64,000 bases of DNA from an uncultured Nitrospirota bacterium (GTDB lineage: Bacteria > Nitrospirota > Nitrospiria > Nitrospirales > UBA8639): positions 62,001 through 126,000 of the forward strand of contig CAKZPV010000025.1 in NCBI GenBank assembly GCA_937139405.1, read 5' to 3'. Of the stretch, positions 10,002 to 19,499 are shown piece by piece (within the stretch, counting starts at the first letter, position 1; every line of letters begins with the position of its first letter). Made by a program: the position numbers and the translations under genes. The notes beneath the pieces are model-generated. The model ran no database searches. It saw only the letters and a list, made by a program, of their open reading frames with translations, and was not told where the DNA came from.

Positions 10002-10862
10002 ATGAAGGTTCTCGTAGTTTCTCGCCATAGAAGAGCAAAGCAGAGTTATTTCAGTTTGGTGGTATTCCTTGTTTTGCTTGTGACTGGTTGTGCTGGCTCA
10101 CCCATATTTTCTCGACCGGTCTACCAAGATCCGATTCTTATCGTGCGGCTCGATAGCCCTTTGTATAAAGCACGAGGACACAAGGGCGCCAACAGTCATC
10201 CCATTACCTTCACGGTGCAAGATCTTCAGTCGATTTTGCAGTCCATGAACATCCAAAGGGAGATGAGTTTTCTTAATTTCTATGTCTTCCGACAGGACAC
10301 CATCCCTCAGCCTGTCTTTTCCTCTGACATCGCGAAGCTTCTTGCTCCTCACATAACAACAGCCTTCGCTAAAGCACAGCCTGAGGATATCGTGGTCTTT
10401 GTTATGAACCGCCCTAGAGAAGATGGCATACCGGTCATCACTTCTGGGGGCCTTTTTGTCAAAGGGGAGCAACTCACGTTTGTCCTCACGCATGTGGAGA
10501 CGCCTATGGCATTGGAACGGAAGCGAAAGCAAGTCCAGGAAAATCCACTCAAACCGCTGAGTGACCCCGATTTCCACTTTGTGGTCGATCCGTCTCAAAC
10601 GATCCTCACGCCAACCGACGCCTCGGATTTTCTCCCAGGGAGACCCTCCGCGCGCGCTGTTTCGATCCATTACAAAGCTTTATTGACTCATTCCCCAGAC
10701 CCTTCCCTCCCTCTCAAAGGTGATTCTGATCATCTGTCTTCCTCTCCTCCGGCCACAGTTGAGGAGAAACTTCGTCAACTCAAATCATGGCATCAGCAAG
10801 GCCTGATCAGTGAAAAAGAGTATCGGAAAAAGCGCGAAGAGATTCTGGAGGCCTTCCAATAA
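10002..10862 (+). CDS. lipoprotein with C-terminal SHOCT domain
   Basis: Start reassigned to ATG before MKVLVVSRHRRAKQSYFSLVVFLVLLVTGCAG; C-term EEKLRQLKSWHQQGLISEKEYRKKREEIL. Confidence 0.8.
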   Translation: MKVLVVSRHRRAKQSYFSLVVFLVLLVTGCAGSPIFSRPVYQDPILIVRLDSPLYKARGHKGANSHPITFTVQDLQSILQSMNIQREMSFLNFYVFRQDTIPQPVFSSDIAKLLAPHITTAFAKAQPEDIVVFVMNRPREDGIPVITSGGLFVKGEQLTFVLTHVETPMALERKRKQVQENPLKPLSDPDFHFVVDPSQTILTPTDASDFLPGRPSARAVSIHYKALLTHSPDPSLPLKGDSDHLSSSPPATVEEKLRQLKSWHQQGLISEKEYRKKREEILEAFQ

Positions 10863-10913
10863 TAACCCGTTCTCATCAACCAGGCCTGAGAGACTCCTTG
10901 TCTCGCACCACTT

Positions 10914-12122
10914 TTACAGCCCTATCTGAAAACCAACCATGTACCGCTCTTCGCTATTTGTGGCACTACTGTTTGGACCAGAAAAACTATAGACTCCCAA
11001 TCCCTCGCCGCTCACTTTGTCAAATTCCGCTATCAATCTTATATTCGGAATCAGATAGTAGGTGACATTGGCCGAAACTTGTGTTCCATTGGCCGTAGAT
11101 GGATTGTTGGGGCTTCCTCCTACAGGGGAGGTATCCTGTAATTCAAAGCGTCCATCCAGAAACAATTTTCCCGGGAGAATTTCCACGATCGCTTCTGCCA
11201 AATAGTTTCGACGTTGTTGCCGGTTCACGCCTCCAATGTCCCAATTATGGTAATACCCGAGAATTAATTCTACTGGCTCATACCACAGGTTCAGAGTGGC
11301 TTCGAGTTGTTGCCGTGTTCGGCCATCGATAATAGGCGAGGGGTTATCGGAATTGTCTTTGGTATTGATATATCGAATTCCCAGAACCTGATCTGCAATG
11401 GTATAAGTTGACCAAATGTAGAACCCCGCCAACTTCTTATCCAAATTAACGGCTGGAGTATTAGCCCCGGATTCCCGCTCGTCGTTGACGATTCCTCCCG
11501 CGTACCGCAGTCGCCGCCAAGCGCCATTCACTTCCACGCCGGTCACATTAAAGGTAATCGGCGAAAGATACCGTTGAAAGGTGAGCCGCCGTTTCTGGGA
11601 GAGATAGTAATTTTCATTCAGCATGATTCCCCCTCGAAGATTGAGGAGGCTTCCTGGGAACAGATCATCAAATTGGAGCCAGGCTTGCTCCGTGCCAAAT
11701 TCCTCACCATCAGCCACTTCTTGTGCAAACTCCAACAAGTAGCCCACTTTGGGCGCCGCTGTCCCGGCAACCATCAGTTCGACTTCTTCGAGCTCAAACG
11801 CACTTTTGGTGCTTAATCGTGCTCCGGTTACAGGATCATCTGTGTGGCTAATCCGTAGCCGCCCCACGGCCAGCGCCGAGATCGGCAGGGTATTCTGATC
11901 CCAAATGTAGGTCCCCTCTTCACGGGGAAGTCGAAAGCCTCGTTGTTTAAAATCCATGCCAAACGGGTTCAATCGAGGAAATGCCGAATGACATTCATTA
12001 CATGGCAAGCCATGCAGACGGGAAAAAGATGGAACCGCTAAAGCTAGATTAGGTGGAGCCAGAATTGCCAGGCTGACAGAAATCGTCCCTAGCGTCATCA
12101 TGGTGAGCAAAAATTTTCTCAT
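10914..12122 (-). CDS. predicted outer-membrane cytochrome-porin (Cyc2-like: one CXXCH followed by beta-barrel)
   Basis: Signal peptide, VPSFSRLHGLPCNECHSAFPRLNPFGMDFKQRGFRLP then about 340 aa of alternating strands ending in aromatic-rich RYMVGFQIGL. Confidence 0.7.
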   Translation of the reverse strand: MRKFLLTMMTLGTISVSLAILAPPNLALAVPSFSRLHGLPCNECHSAFPRLNPFGMDFKQRGFRLPREEGTYIWDQNTLPISALAVGRLRISHTDDPVTGARLSTKSAFELEEVELMVAGTAAPKVGYLLEFAQEVADGEEFGTEQAWLQFDDLFPGSLLNLRGGIMLNENYYLSQKRRLTFQRYLSPITFNVTGVEVNGAWRRLRYAGGIVNDERESGANTPAVNLDKKLAGFYIWSTYTIADQVLGIRYINTKDNSDNPSPIIDGRTRQQLEATLNLWYEPVELILGYYHNWDIGGVNRQQRRNYLAEAIVEILPGKLFLDGRFELQDTSPVGGSPNNPSTANGTQVSANVTYYLIPNIRLIAEFDKVSGEGLGVYSFSGPNSSATNSEERYMVGFQIGL

Positions 12123-12144
12123 GGTACGCTCCTTATTACTTGGG

Positions 12145-12651
12145 TCATTGAGCAAAGGTCCGCATGTAGGCGATCACTTGCCAACGTTGTTCTTCTGTGA
12201 GGTGTTTGGCATGGCCTCGCATCTTGGTTCGGCGTTTCCCCTCAGAAATTTCCCAAAACCACTGGGCATCGCTTTTTTGAGCTTCTTGAGGATTGGAAAG
12301 CTCCGGCGCCCCTTTTCCTTTCCGGGTAGGTTTGCCATCAATGCCGTGACACCCCGCGCAGTTGACGTCGGAATTCTCGGTGCCTTCATAAATTGCCTTT
12401 CCAGCAGCAAGCACATTCGGATCCGTCCGCCATCCTTTAGGCATCTGTTTGTCTTTGTATTCAGGGGGAATCGCCGGAGCGGATTCTTTGGGTTTTTTCT
12501 CGTCTTCCGAAAACCCGAACAGCGGGAAGGCCTCAACTGGATAGAACATGACCATGGTCATAACCACAATCATGAGGGTAATACCTCTTCTTAGGATCTG
12601 GAGACTGGTTCCTAAGACGACCTCGCGAAAAAAAGTTGATTGAATCCTCAT
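12145..12651 (-). CDS. monohaem cytochrome c
   Basis: CAGCHGIDGKPTRKGKGAPELS...KMRGHAKHLTEEQRWQVIAYMRTFA. Confidence 0.9.
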   Translation of the reverse strand: MRIQSTFFREVVLGTSLQILRRGITLMIVVMTMVMFYPVEAFPLFGFSEDEKKPKESAPAIPPEYKDKQMPKGWRTDPNVLAAGKAIYEGTENSDVNCAGCHGIDGKPTRKGKGAPELSNPQEAQKSDAQWFWEISEGKRRTKMRGHAKHLTEEQRWQVIAYMRTFAQ

Positions 12652-12685
12652 CCGTTACACCTCCGCATTGGATCAGTTCGTGGTG

Positions 12686-14002
12686 TTACTTTTTCAAAGT
12701 CAGCATATAGTTAGTCAGGTCGCTCAACTCTTCTTCGTTGAGCCCGTATTCCGGCATTTCTGAATTGGGGACGACCGCTTGGGGATTCTTGAAATGCTGA
12801 AGCAACCAGTCCCGGCTGCGAGTATCTCCGACATAGGACAGATCAGGTGCAAAGGCCTCCCCTTCCCCATGGATACGATGGCACCCTGCACAGTCGAGTT
12901 CCTGATAGAGGGCTTTCCCTCGCAGGACTGATGGATCGCTTGTAGGAAGGGAAGCCACTTCATAAAGAGACAAACTTAAAAAGGTAAAGACCACCAATAA
13001 AAAACCAGCGCCGGCTCCCATGACAATTGGGCGAGAAACCGGACGCCTTCCCTGTCGACGATCCAGCCAGGGAAGGGCGAAGAGCCCCAGGAAAAACAGA
13101 ATAGGGAGCACCACCGTTCCCACAATTTCTAGCGGTCCCTCCAAATACTTGAGGAGCTGGTAATAGAAAAGAAAATACCATTCCGGAACCGGAGTAAAAC
13201 TTGTATCGGAAGGATTAGCTGGATCAGACAAAGGTGCTGGAACCAACAGAGCCAGGCTGGCAATGAGCGTAAACGCCACGCCAATAGCCACAGCATCCAT
13301 GGCTACTTGTTTGGGCCAAAAAGGTTCACTAATGTGGGCTGCCTGTGCTGCATCCCATGGCCCAGCCGGACCTACTCGCCGCAATATGAAGAGATGCAAC
13401 ACTACAAGGGTCATTAAAAGCCACGGGAGAAATAAGGTATGGAGCGCAAAAAATCGAGTGAGAGTCATGGCACCAAGATTTTGGCCACCACGGATGACTC
13501 GGATCAGGACATCTCCAATAACAGGAAGCGTCCCAACCATGTTGATTCCGACTTGGGTCGCCCAATAGGCCCGCTGATCCCAAGGAAGGAGGTATCCACT
13601 GAATCCAAACGCTAACGTCAGGATCAGGAGCACGACGCCAACCACCCACAACAGTTCACGTGGCTTTTTGTACGCGCCGTACAAAAACACTTGCAGGATG
13701 TGCAGTCCAATGGCCACCATCATGCCACTGGCACCCCAATGATGGAGTCCGCGGATGAATGAGCCGAACTCCACGTCATCCATGATGTACTGAATGCTCA
13801 TATAGGCATGTTCCGTCGAAGGCGAGTAATAGATTGACAGAAACATGCCGGTGACCATTTGGAGCAAAAAGAAAAATAAGGTGATGCTGCCAAAAATGTA
13901 GATCCAACTTGCTCCACCGGGAATCGGCTCATCCAAAAGAGCCACTCGGATGGGACCAAGATTCAGACGGTTGTCAAGCCACTGAACGATTTGACGACCC
14001 AC
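12686..14002 (-). CDS. cytochrome b of a bc-type complex fused to C-terminal cytochrome c
   Basis: RGLHHWGASGMMVAIGLHILQVFLYGAYKKPRE...GYLLPWDQRAYWATQVG...PVPEWYFLFYYQLLKYL... then CAGCHRIHGEGEAFAPDLS. Confidence 0.94.
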   Translation of the reverse strand: MGRQIVQWLDNRLNLGPIRVALLDEPIPGGASWIYIFGSITLFFFLLQMVTGMFLSIYYSPSTEHAYMSIQYIMDDVEFGSFIRGLHHWGASGMMVAIGLHILQVFLYGAYKKPRELLWVVGVVLLILTLAFGFSGYLLPWDQRAYWATQVGINMVGTLPVIGDVLIRVIRGGQNLGAMTLTRFFALHTLFLPWLLMTLVVLHLFILRRVGPAGPWDAAQAAHISEPFWPKQVAMDAVAIGVAFTLIASLALLVPAPLSDPANPSDTSFTPVPEWYFLFYYQLLKYLEGPLEIVGTVVLPILFFLGLFALPWLDRRQGRRPVSRPIVMGAGAGFLLVVFTFLSLSLYEVASLPTSDPSVLRGKALYQELDCAGCHRIHGEGEAFAPDLSYVGDTRSRDWLLQHFKNPQAVVPNSEMPEYGLNEEELSDLTNYMLTLKK

Positions 14003-14029
14003 ACACCACCTCTAGCCTTAAGGTTATTT

Positions 14030-14542
14030 TTACAATTCTATCTTTGCGGGAGTCCCCGCCTTAAACTCTTTGTAAATAACCAATAGCCGTCCATTTTCAA
14101 TTTTTACTGGGAGCGTATCTAAGGGGCGGGGAGCAGGTCCCCCCAGAACTTTGCCATCCAAGTGGAAGTAACTATTGTGGCAGGGGCAGTAGAATTGTCG
14201 CTGATCGCCTTCCCACCGATAACCGCAGCCCAAATGGGTACACAGAGGAGAAAAGACTGAAATCGCTCCTTGGCCATCTTTGACAGCCCACACTGACTTT
14301 TTGGTCGTTGTTTTCTGCCACCCATCCGTAACGGAATGAATGCAGTCGATTTCCTTGGGGGACCCCGGTTCAAGTTCTGCTACTGGTCCGACATCATGCC
14401 AACTCAGTTTCTGCCGTTTGAGGGCAGGTAGAATCGTATAGCCGACAAGCGGGATTCCCACGGCTCCACCTATCATCGCCGCTATAACTCCGCCCACCCA
14501 TCCAAGAAATGTTCGGCGGCCTTCGCCTTCAGAAGCGTCCAT
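14030..14542 (-). CDS. Rieske iron-sulfur protein
   Basis: CTHLGCGYRWEGDQRQFYCPCHNSYFHLDGKVLGGPAPRPLD; alternative start at 14566. Confidence 0.94.
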   Translation of the reverse strand: MDASEGEGRRTFLGWVGGVIAAMIGGAVGIPLVGYTILPALKRQKLSWHDVGPVAELEPGSPKEIDCIHSVTDGWQKTTTKKSVWAVKDGQGAISVFSPLCTHLGCGYRWEGDQRQFYCPCHNSYFHLDGKVLGGPAPRPLDTLPVKIENGRLLVIYKEFKAGTPAKIEL

Positions 14543-14665
14543 GAGATCTCCTTTATCGGATTCCACTCCACATCAATCATTGGACTGTTTCATTCATTCT
14601 CTTCTTTCATTCATATAAGTCGCTTTGAGCCTTTTCCCGCGACCTCCCATGTGGGGAGAACAAGG

Positions 14666-14881
14666 TTATTTTTTCGGCTCAACTTCCAGAATCTCTCGCT
14701 CCGCTTGCAGCCAGTGAGCGAAGTCCTGCCCATGGCAACAACCCTCTTGCTCATACAGCTCATAGGCCCGCTGGGCGATGCAGGCTTGAAGATCATCGCC
14801 TTCTGATGGGTCCTGACTACGAGGGGTTATGTCTGGCACTTCCACGTTCTGATGTTTTTTTTTAAACAGTTGCTGCTTCAT
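14666..14881 (-). CDS. DUF2934-like small protein
   Basis: IAQRAYELYEQEGCCHGQDFAHWLQAEREI. Confidence 0.75.
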   Translation of the reverse strand: MKQQLFKKKHQNVEVPDITPRSQDPSEGDDLQACIAQRAYELYEQEGCCHGQDFAHWLQAEREILEVEPKK

Positions 14882-14917
14882 GATGATGCTCCTCCTTACT
14901 TTAAATTTGCTGTCTCT

Positions 14918-15922
14918 CTAAACTGAGATGTGCTTCTTAACGGAAACACAGGTGCTGCGAACTTTTACTCTACTTGCGTCTACGCCTGACAGACCTGAGA
15001 GGAGCCTCAAAGGGAACGCGGGTTCCTTGCCGATCTTCAGCAGCGTCTCGACAATTCGTTCCGGCTTACCCCAGTCGCTCCATAGAACGCCATTCAGTTG
15101 AATCATGGCTACATGTTCTGGGACTTGCTGGAGCAACCCTGAGGAAAAGTTTCTTGCGGGCATGACCCGATAGATGGCATCTAAAACGTTGCCTTCTTCC
15201 GGGCCTCCTATCGCCTCACACAGCCGCTCAAAAAGTGGCATCATTTCAGGAAAACAGCGCCAGCCCAGCTCCCACAGTTTTTCTAACTTGGCAGCCAAAA
15301 TGAGGGTATTCCATACGGCTCCAGAATCCATCGCTCGACTGGCTTGAACAAAATCCGGTTTTTCCAGAAATGCCTGTACGGCCCGCACGTGGCAAGAGGT
15401 AGACTGATTGAGTGTGGGCCCTGGTTGAATCCACCCATATTCCAACTCAAGGCAATCCGGTTGTACGCCAAGCAGGACCAGTCGCCAGGGTTGTCTTTCC
15501 GCCGCCTGCACAGCAAACTGCACCACTTCCAAGAATCGGTTTTCCGGATAGACAAAGTGGTCGGATGGGTATAAGACTACCGTCGCTTCCGGATCGCGCG
15601 CACGGATGTATGCGAGAGGAAGAAATATTCCAGCCGCCGTGTCACGGTTCTGTGGCTGACGTAAGACTTTGATCCCCGGTACTCCGTCAAACTGAGTCCA
15701 AGGTTCACTCCCATGACCATGAGCAACCACGGTCACCATCTGATCGGGAGTCGTGAGTTTGGCTGCCCGGTGGAGGGTATGCTGAAACATGGACCGGGTT
15801 CCCACAAATGTACAATACTGTTTTGGCCTGTGCCGCCCCAGCCAGGATTGCACCAACGGCCTGACACGCTCTCCTTCACCTCCTGCTAGAACAATTGCCC
15901 AAGGTTTATGTGGGGAATTCAT
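14918..15922 (-). CDS. mannose-1-phosphate guanylyltransferase-like nucleotidyltransferase
   Basis: PWAIVLAGGEGERVRPLVQSWLGRHRPKQYCTFVG...VVLYPSDHFVYPENRF...; start reassigned to MNSPHKPW. Confidence 0.88.
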   Translation of the reverse strand: MNSPHKPWAIVLAGGEGERVRPLVQSWLGRHRPKQYCTFVGTRSMFQHTLHRAAKLTTPDQMVTVVAHGHGSEPWTQFDGVPGIKVLRQPQNRDTAAGIFLPLAYIRARDPEATVVLYPSDHFVYPENRFLEVVQFAVQAAERQPWRLVLLGVQPDCLELEYGWIQPGPTLNQSTSCHVRAVQAFLEKPDFVQASRAMDSGAVWNTLILAAKLEKLWELGWRCFPEMMPLFERLCEAIGGPEEGNVLDAIYRVMPARNFSSGLLQQVPEHVAMIQLNGVLWSDWGKPERIVETLLKIGKEPAFPLRLLSGLSGVDASRVKVRSTCVSVKKHISV

Positions 15923-16117
15923 CAGATCCCTCCCTGTTTCACGATATAATCCGTGTTCATAAATGGATAAAAAAGACCCTTTCCCAGCTCCCGATCTTCC
16001 CGCCCTCAACCAACACAAACACCTGGCCTCACTTATTGGGCCATAATCTCCAGCAATATTGCTCCCTTATGCCACACCGAAGGTCTTTAACTCCGATTCA
16101 ACAAAATCAATCATATT

Positions 16118-16147
16118 TAAGACGTTAAAGCCCTCACTGCATTACAG
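16118..16147 (-). promoter_or_regulatory. predicted ECF-type promoter, copy A
   Basis: Minus strand CTGTAATGC-AGTGAGGGCTTTAA-CGTCTTA; identical spacing to copies B and C. Confidence 0.6.
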
Positions 16148-16763
16148 CTGGTCTGATTACGATTGGGGTGACGTGAGGTTCTGTCCCGTCGACACAATCA
16201 CAGTCCATGAATCCCCGTTCATGACAACAAGTCTGGCAGGAATTCGTTAATGCAGACTTGAGAGCCCGCCTCGCTCGATGTAGACGCACTCGCACAAGGT
16301 TGTGCGTGACCCCCAAATCCTGTGCTACTTGTTCGCGTGATTCTCCACGAAGATCAATCCGCCCTAGCATATGAAGGTACTCAGGCTTGAGCGTGGGCAA
16401 AACCTTTGTAAAACAGGTGCAAATTTTCTCGGGATCATGCTCCGTGGTGTCATCCTGTTCGCCCAGCCATCGGATGTACTCTGATTCGAATCGTCGGCGT
16501 CGGTTTTCGTATCGAAAAAAATCAGACAACGTGCTATTGAGAACTCGATAGAGCCACGCGATGACCCTCTCCGGATTTCTTATGGTGGAAGTGCCGGTGA
16601 GGGCTCGAAGACAGAATTGTTGAAAGATTTCTTCAGAACAATCCGAATTGCTTACCCGTCGTTGGAGAAAAGATAGAAATTGTTTGCGATTCTGAATCAG
16701 TGCCCCTTCCACGAGTGCCTTCCTTTTACTCGACTCGCCATTGACCATCGATGCCACGCTCAT
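16134..16763 (-). CDS. ECF-type RNA polymerase sigma factor with Cys-rich C-terminal tail
   Basis: sigma2 (FQQFCLRALTG...RVIAWLYRVLNSTLSDFFRYENRRR), sigma4 (RGESREQVAQDLGVTHNLVRVRLHRARRAL), tail SCQTCCHERGFMDCDCVDGTEPH. Confidence 0.88.
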   Translation of the reverse strand: MSVASMVNGESSKRKALVEGALIQNRKQFLSFLQRRVSNSDCSEEIFQQFCLRALTGTSTIRNPERVIAWLYRVLNSTLSDFFRYENRRRRFESEYIRWLGEQDDTTEHDPEKICTCFTKVLPTLKPEYLHMLGRIDLRGESREQVAQDLGVTHNLVRVRLHRARRALKSALTNSCQTCCHERGFMDCDCVDGTEPHVTPIVIRPAVMQ

Positions 16764-16967
16764 TGTATGCCTCACTAGGTGAATGATTATTGTTTCTGTA
16801 TGCCAAATTTCTTTGAAGCTTGGCCCTTTGTTTCTCTGAGTCCCCCTTTGTAGAAGGGTGTTCTCATGTGTTGCGCTCTAAAATGGTGAAATTGGATACA
16901 CCTTGACGGATAAACCCAGAAAGACGACGCAGTTCTGGATTCTTAGAGAGCTAAGCTGTTGAAGAAC

Positions 16968-17333
16968 TCAATTGAGCAGAGAAGAAAAGCGAAGGAACAG
17001 CAAAGGATAGGAAGTAGGAGTGAGCGCATGCGCTTTGAAAAGTTTTTTGAAATTACGAGATAGGAACAAGTCGGACCAACTCCCGAGGGTTTCTAACGTG
17101 TCACCCTGAAGCAGGACCACGGAGAATCGCTTGGACTCCTCATTAGAGTTTTTGAACTCATCCGGGCACTCGCTATTTTGGGATGATGAATGGTGGGAAG
17201 TTGGTTGAGAAGGTTGTGTATCGCTTGCAGAGGCTGGCATGGCGCAGAATAGACCACCCACCCCACAGACAAAAAAGGTGAAGAGTAAAAAATAAGTAAG
17301 AAGGAATTTAATCTGTTTCGTTTGAGGTTTCAT
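16968..17333 (-). CDS. small secreted Cys/His/Ser-rich protein (leader family 1)
   Basis: Signal peptide then CGVGGLFCAMPASASDTQPSQPTSHHSSSQNSECPDE; paralogous to 37521..37910. Confidence 0.7.
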   Translation of the reverse strand: MKPQTKQIKFLLTYFLLFTFFVCGVGGLFCAMPASASDTQPSQPTSHHSSSQNSECPDEFKNSNEESKRFSVVLLQGDTLETLGSWSDLFLSRNFKKLFKAHALTPTSYPLLFLRFSSLLN

Positions 17334-17966
17334 GGGAATTGTAGGCTTGAGTGATACGTTTTGAATTTATTCAGAGTACAAGTCTTCCTATTAATGTAGC
17401 AAATCAAAAGCCATTATTAAAAATACAAAAAAAACAGATACATGGACAATTACATCATTACGAATAGGCGTCCGCTATGTCGCATTTCTCCGCAATGGGG
17501 AAATCCCGACATGTCCCTAATTGCCACACAAAGTTCATAGTCCTCTTAAAGAAGGAACCCTTGGCTGTATTTGCCACTGCCTAAGTGTAGAAAATTTTAG
17601 GAGCATTGACAGTTTATGGTTCTACAACCAGGAGGTGATAACATACGCTCCTGACCTTCCACCGAGGCCATGGGAAGCTAACACGTCCTGACTACAGTGG
17701 CCTCTATAGAGCTCGTGCACGGTATTGGAAAGTACAGCACCAACGCTCTACTCGTACCTTTTTCTTGCTGGATCAAATTTTTGGGATTCGCCATTTTCCA
17801 TACACCCAATTTAACTTTGATGCCTTTTCGCTCGTCTACATTTTCTGGCTGCTTCTGCCTGCAGGCGTTATCACGCTGACGTGGGGACCATCCTTTCTGA
17901 TAAATTCATCGTCTTGATAAAGCGGCCCACTCGATAAATGAAATCGTTCACGCATATCTAAGGTGG

Positions 17967-19307
17967 CTAACGCATCAATGCGGCCGTATCGCGGCGAAAG
18001 TAATATTGAATGATGCGGCCAAGTTCCCCACGTGCGTCGTCCCCTTTTAAGCCATGGAATCGGTCGTAGACCTCCCGTGCGATCCCGGCGAACAAGTCCA
18101 ACAACTGCGGGTCGAAGTGCTCTCCTCGTCCCTTTTCCAGGATCTCCATTGTGTCGTCGAATGATATCGGTTTCTTGTAGGGTCGCCGTGATGTCAAGGC
18201 ATCAAATACGTCCACGATAGCAAAAATTCGTGCGTTAAGCGGTATGGCGTCCCTGGCGAGACCGCTAGGGTATCCACTGCCATCGTATTTCTCGTGATGC
18301 GCGCCGACGACATCCTGAGCTTCGGCCAACCAAAGGGCTCGGCCCGTAATATCCAGGCCATGCTGCACGTGGCTTTTCATGATCTCAAACTCCTCCTCGT
18401 CCAGGCTCCCGGGCTTTAGCAGCACATTGTCACGAATACCGAGTTTTCCGACATCATGCAGCAACGCTCCTTTGATCAGAGCCTGAATTTGCGCGTTGTC
18501 GAGGCCAACCACCTCCGCCAGCTTGATCGAATACACCGTCACACGATAATTATGGGTATCGGTATCGCAGTCACGCTTTGCAATCGCTCCACCGAGGACC
18601 TGGATCGTCTCCAGATTGGCGTCCAGCAGGCGGTCAGTCAGTCCGCTTAGACGGCTGAGCAGCCGCGAGACGACTGGGTACAGTATCAGACCAGTCACCA
18701 GAATCCCTGTGAACACGTGCAAAACCGTACGCCAGATGTTCGCTTGCAATCGAGCCTGCTCACTCGCAGATAGCGCAAAAATGCCATCAAGCCATGCACG
18801 AATCTCTCCGTGCTTGTTGATTAGCGCAATCTGTATAGCAACGTACGGACGGTCGCCAAGTCGTGTGCTTGCGACCACGTGATTGTCCGATTCGGGCGAT
18901 CGGAAGCCGGCCGCAGCCACCGCTTGGCGGATCTTGTCCAGGCTAATAAAGCTTGTATCTTTTAAGTGAGCAAGCTCCAAGCCATCGACGTCATGCACTC
19001 GTGCATAGACAAACCGTCCCTGCTCAAGCACCTGTTCACCATTTCCGGCCATGAATGCAGCCAGTGAATCCTGCAGGGCCCCTGGTTTGAGCAAGCCGAC
19101 CTGATCGAGTTGGTCGCGGACCGCGACATTCCAGTGGGCGGCTGTGGCACGGGCCAGCACGACGATGGCTTCTTCCATTCGTTGGCGTTCCGTAATCGCG
19201 GTGATTGCCGCGAACACAGTCCCAAGCAGAATCGCGGTCATACCGACACGAAGCGCAATGGCACGCCGAACGGATCTGCGGAAATTAGCTAAATTCATGG
19301 GCATCAC
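17967..19307 (-). CDS. membrane-bound HD-GYP domain phosphodiesterase
   Basis: LIKGALLHDVGKLGIRDNVLLKPGSLDEEEFEIMKSHVQHG...HHEKYDGSGYPSGLARDAIPLNARIFAIVDVFDALTS. Confidence 0.93.
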   Translation of the reverse strand: MMPMNLANFRRSVRRAIALRVGMTAILLGTVFAAITAITERQRMEEAIVVLARATAAHWNVAVRDQLDQVGLLKPGALQDSLAAFMAGNGEQVLEQGRFVYARVHDVDGLELAHLKDTSFISLDKIRQAVAAAGFRSPESDNHVVASTRLGDRPYVAIQIALINKHGEIRAWLDGIFALSASEQARLQANIWRTVLHVFTGILVTGLILYPVVSRLLSRLSGLTDRLLDANLETIQVLGGAIAKRDCDTDTHNYRVTVYSIKLAEVVGLDNAQIQALIKGALLHDVGKLGIRDNVLLKPGSLDEEEFEIMKSHVQHGLDITGRALWLAEAQDVVGAHHEKYDGSGYPSGLARDAIPLNARIFAIVDVFDALTSRRPYKKPISFDDTMEILEKGRGEHFDPQLLDLFAGIAREVYDRFHGLKGDDARGELGRIIQYYFRRDTAALMR

Positions 19308-19499
19308 GCTTCAGCCGTTTCCTACTGGTTACTTTCAATACCTCTCAGGATCAAAAAGTTAAAGACAGTGCTGTTTTAAAGACAGCATTTAATTGTACAT
19401 GGGTCGAATAAGGTAAATGCGTCTTCGCATTTCCGTATGCCCATCAAGCCGGTCTCGTCTTGGTGAGCCATTATCTCCCAATAATTCTGCGCCTCAATA

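Noticed and set aside
10098-10670. 190-aa minus-strand ORF opposite the SHOCT lipoprotein gene
   Set aside because: Antisense shadow of a well-supported plus-strand gene; no recognisable domain.
17517-17600. Weak similarity between regions upstream of the two family-1 leaders (TTCCTTCTTTAAGAGGA vs CCCTTCTTTATTAGGAGA near 38030)
   Set aside because: Short and AT-rich; spacing to the genes differs, so not convincing as a shared regulatory site.
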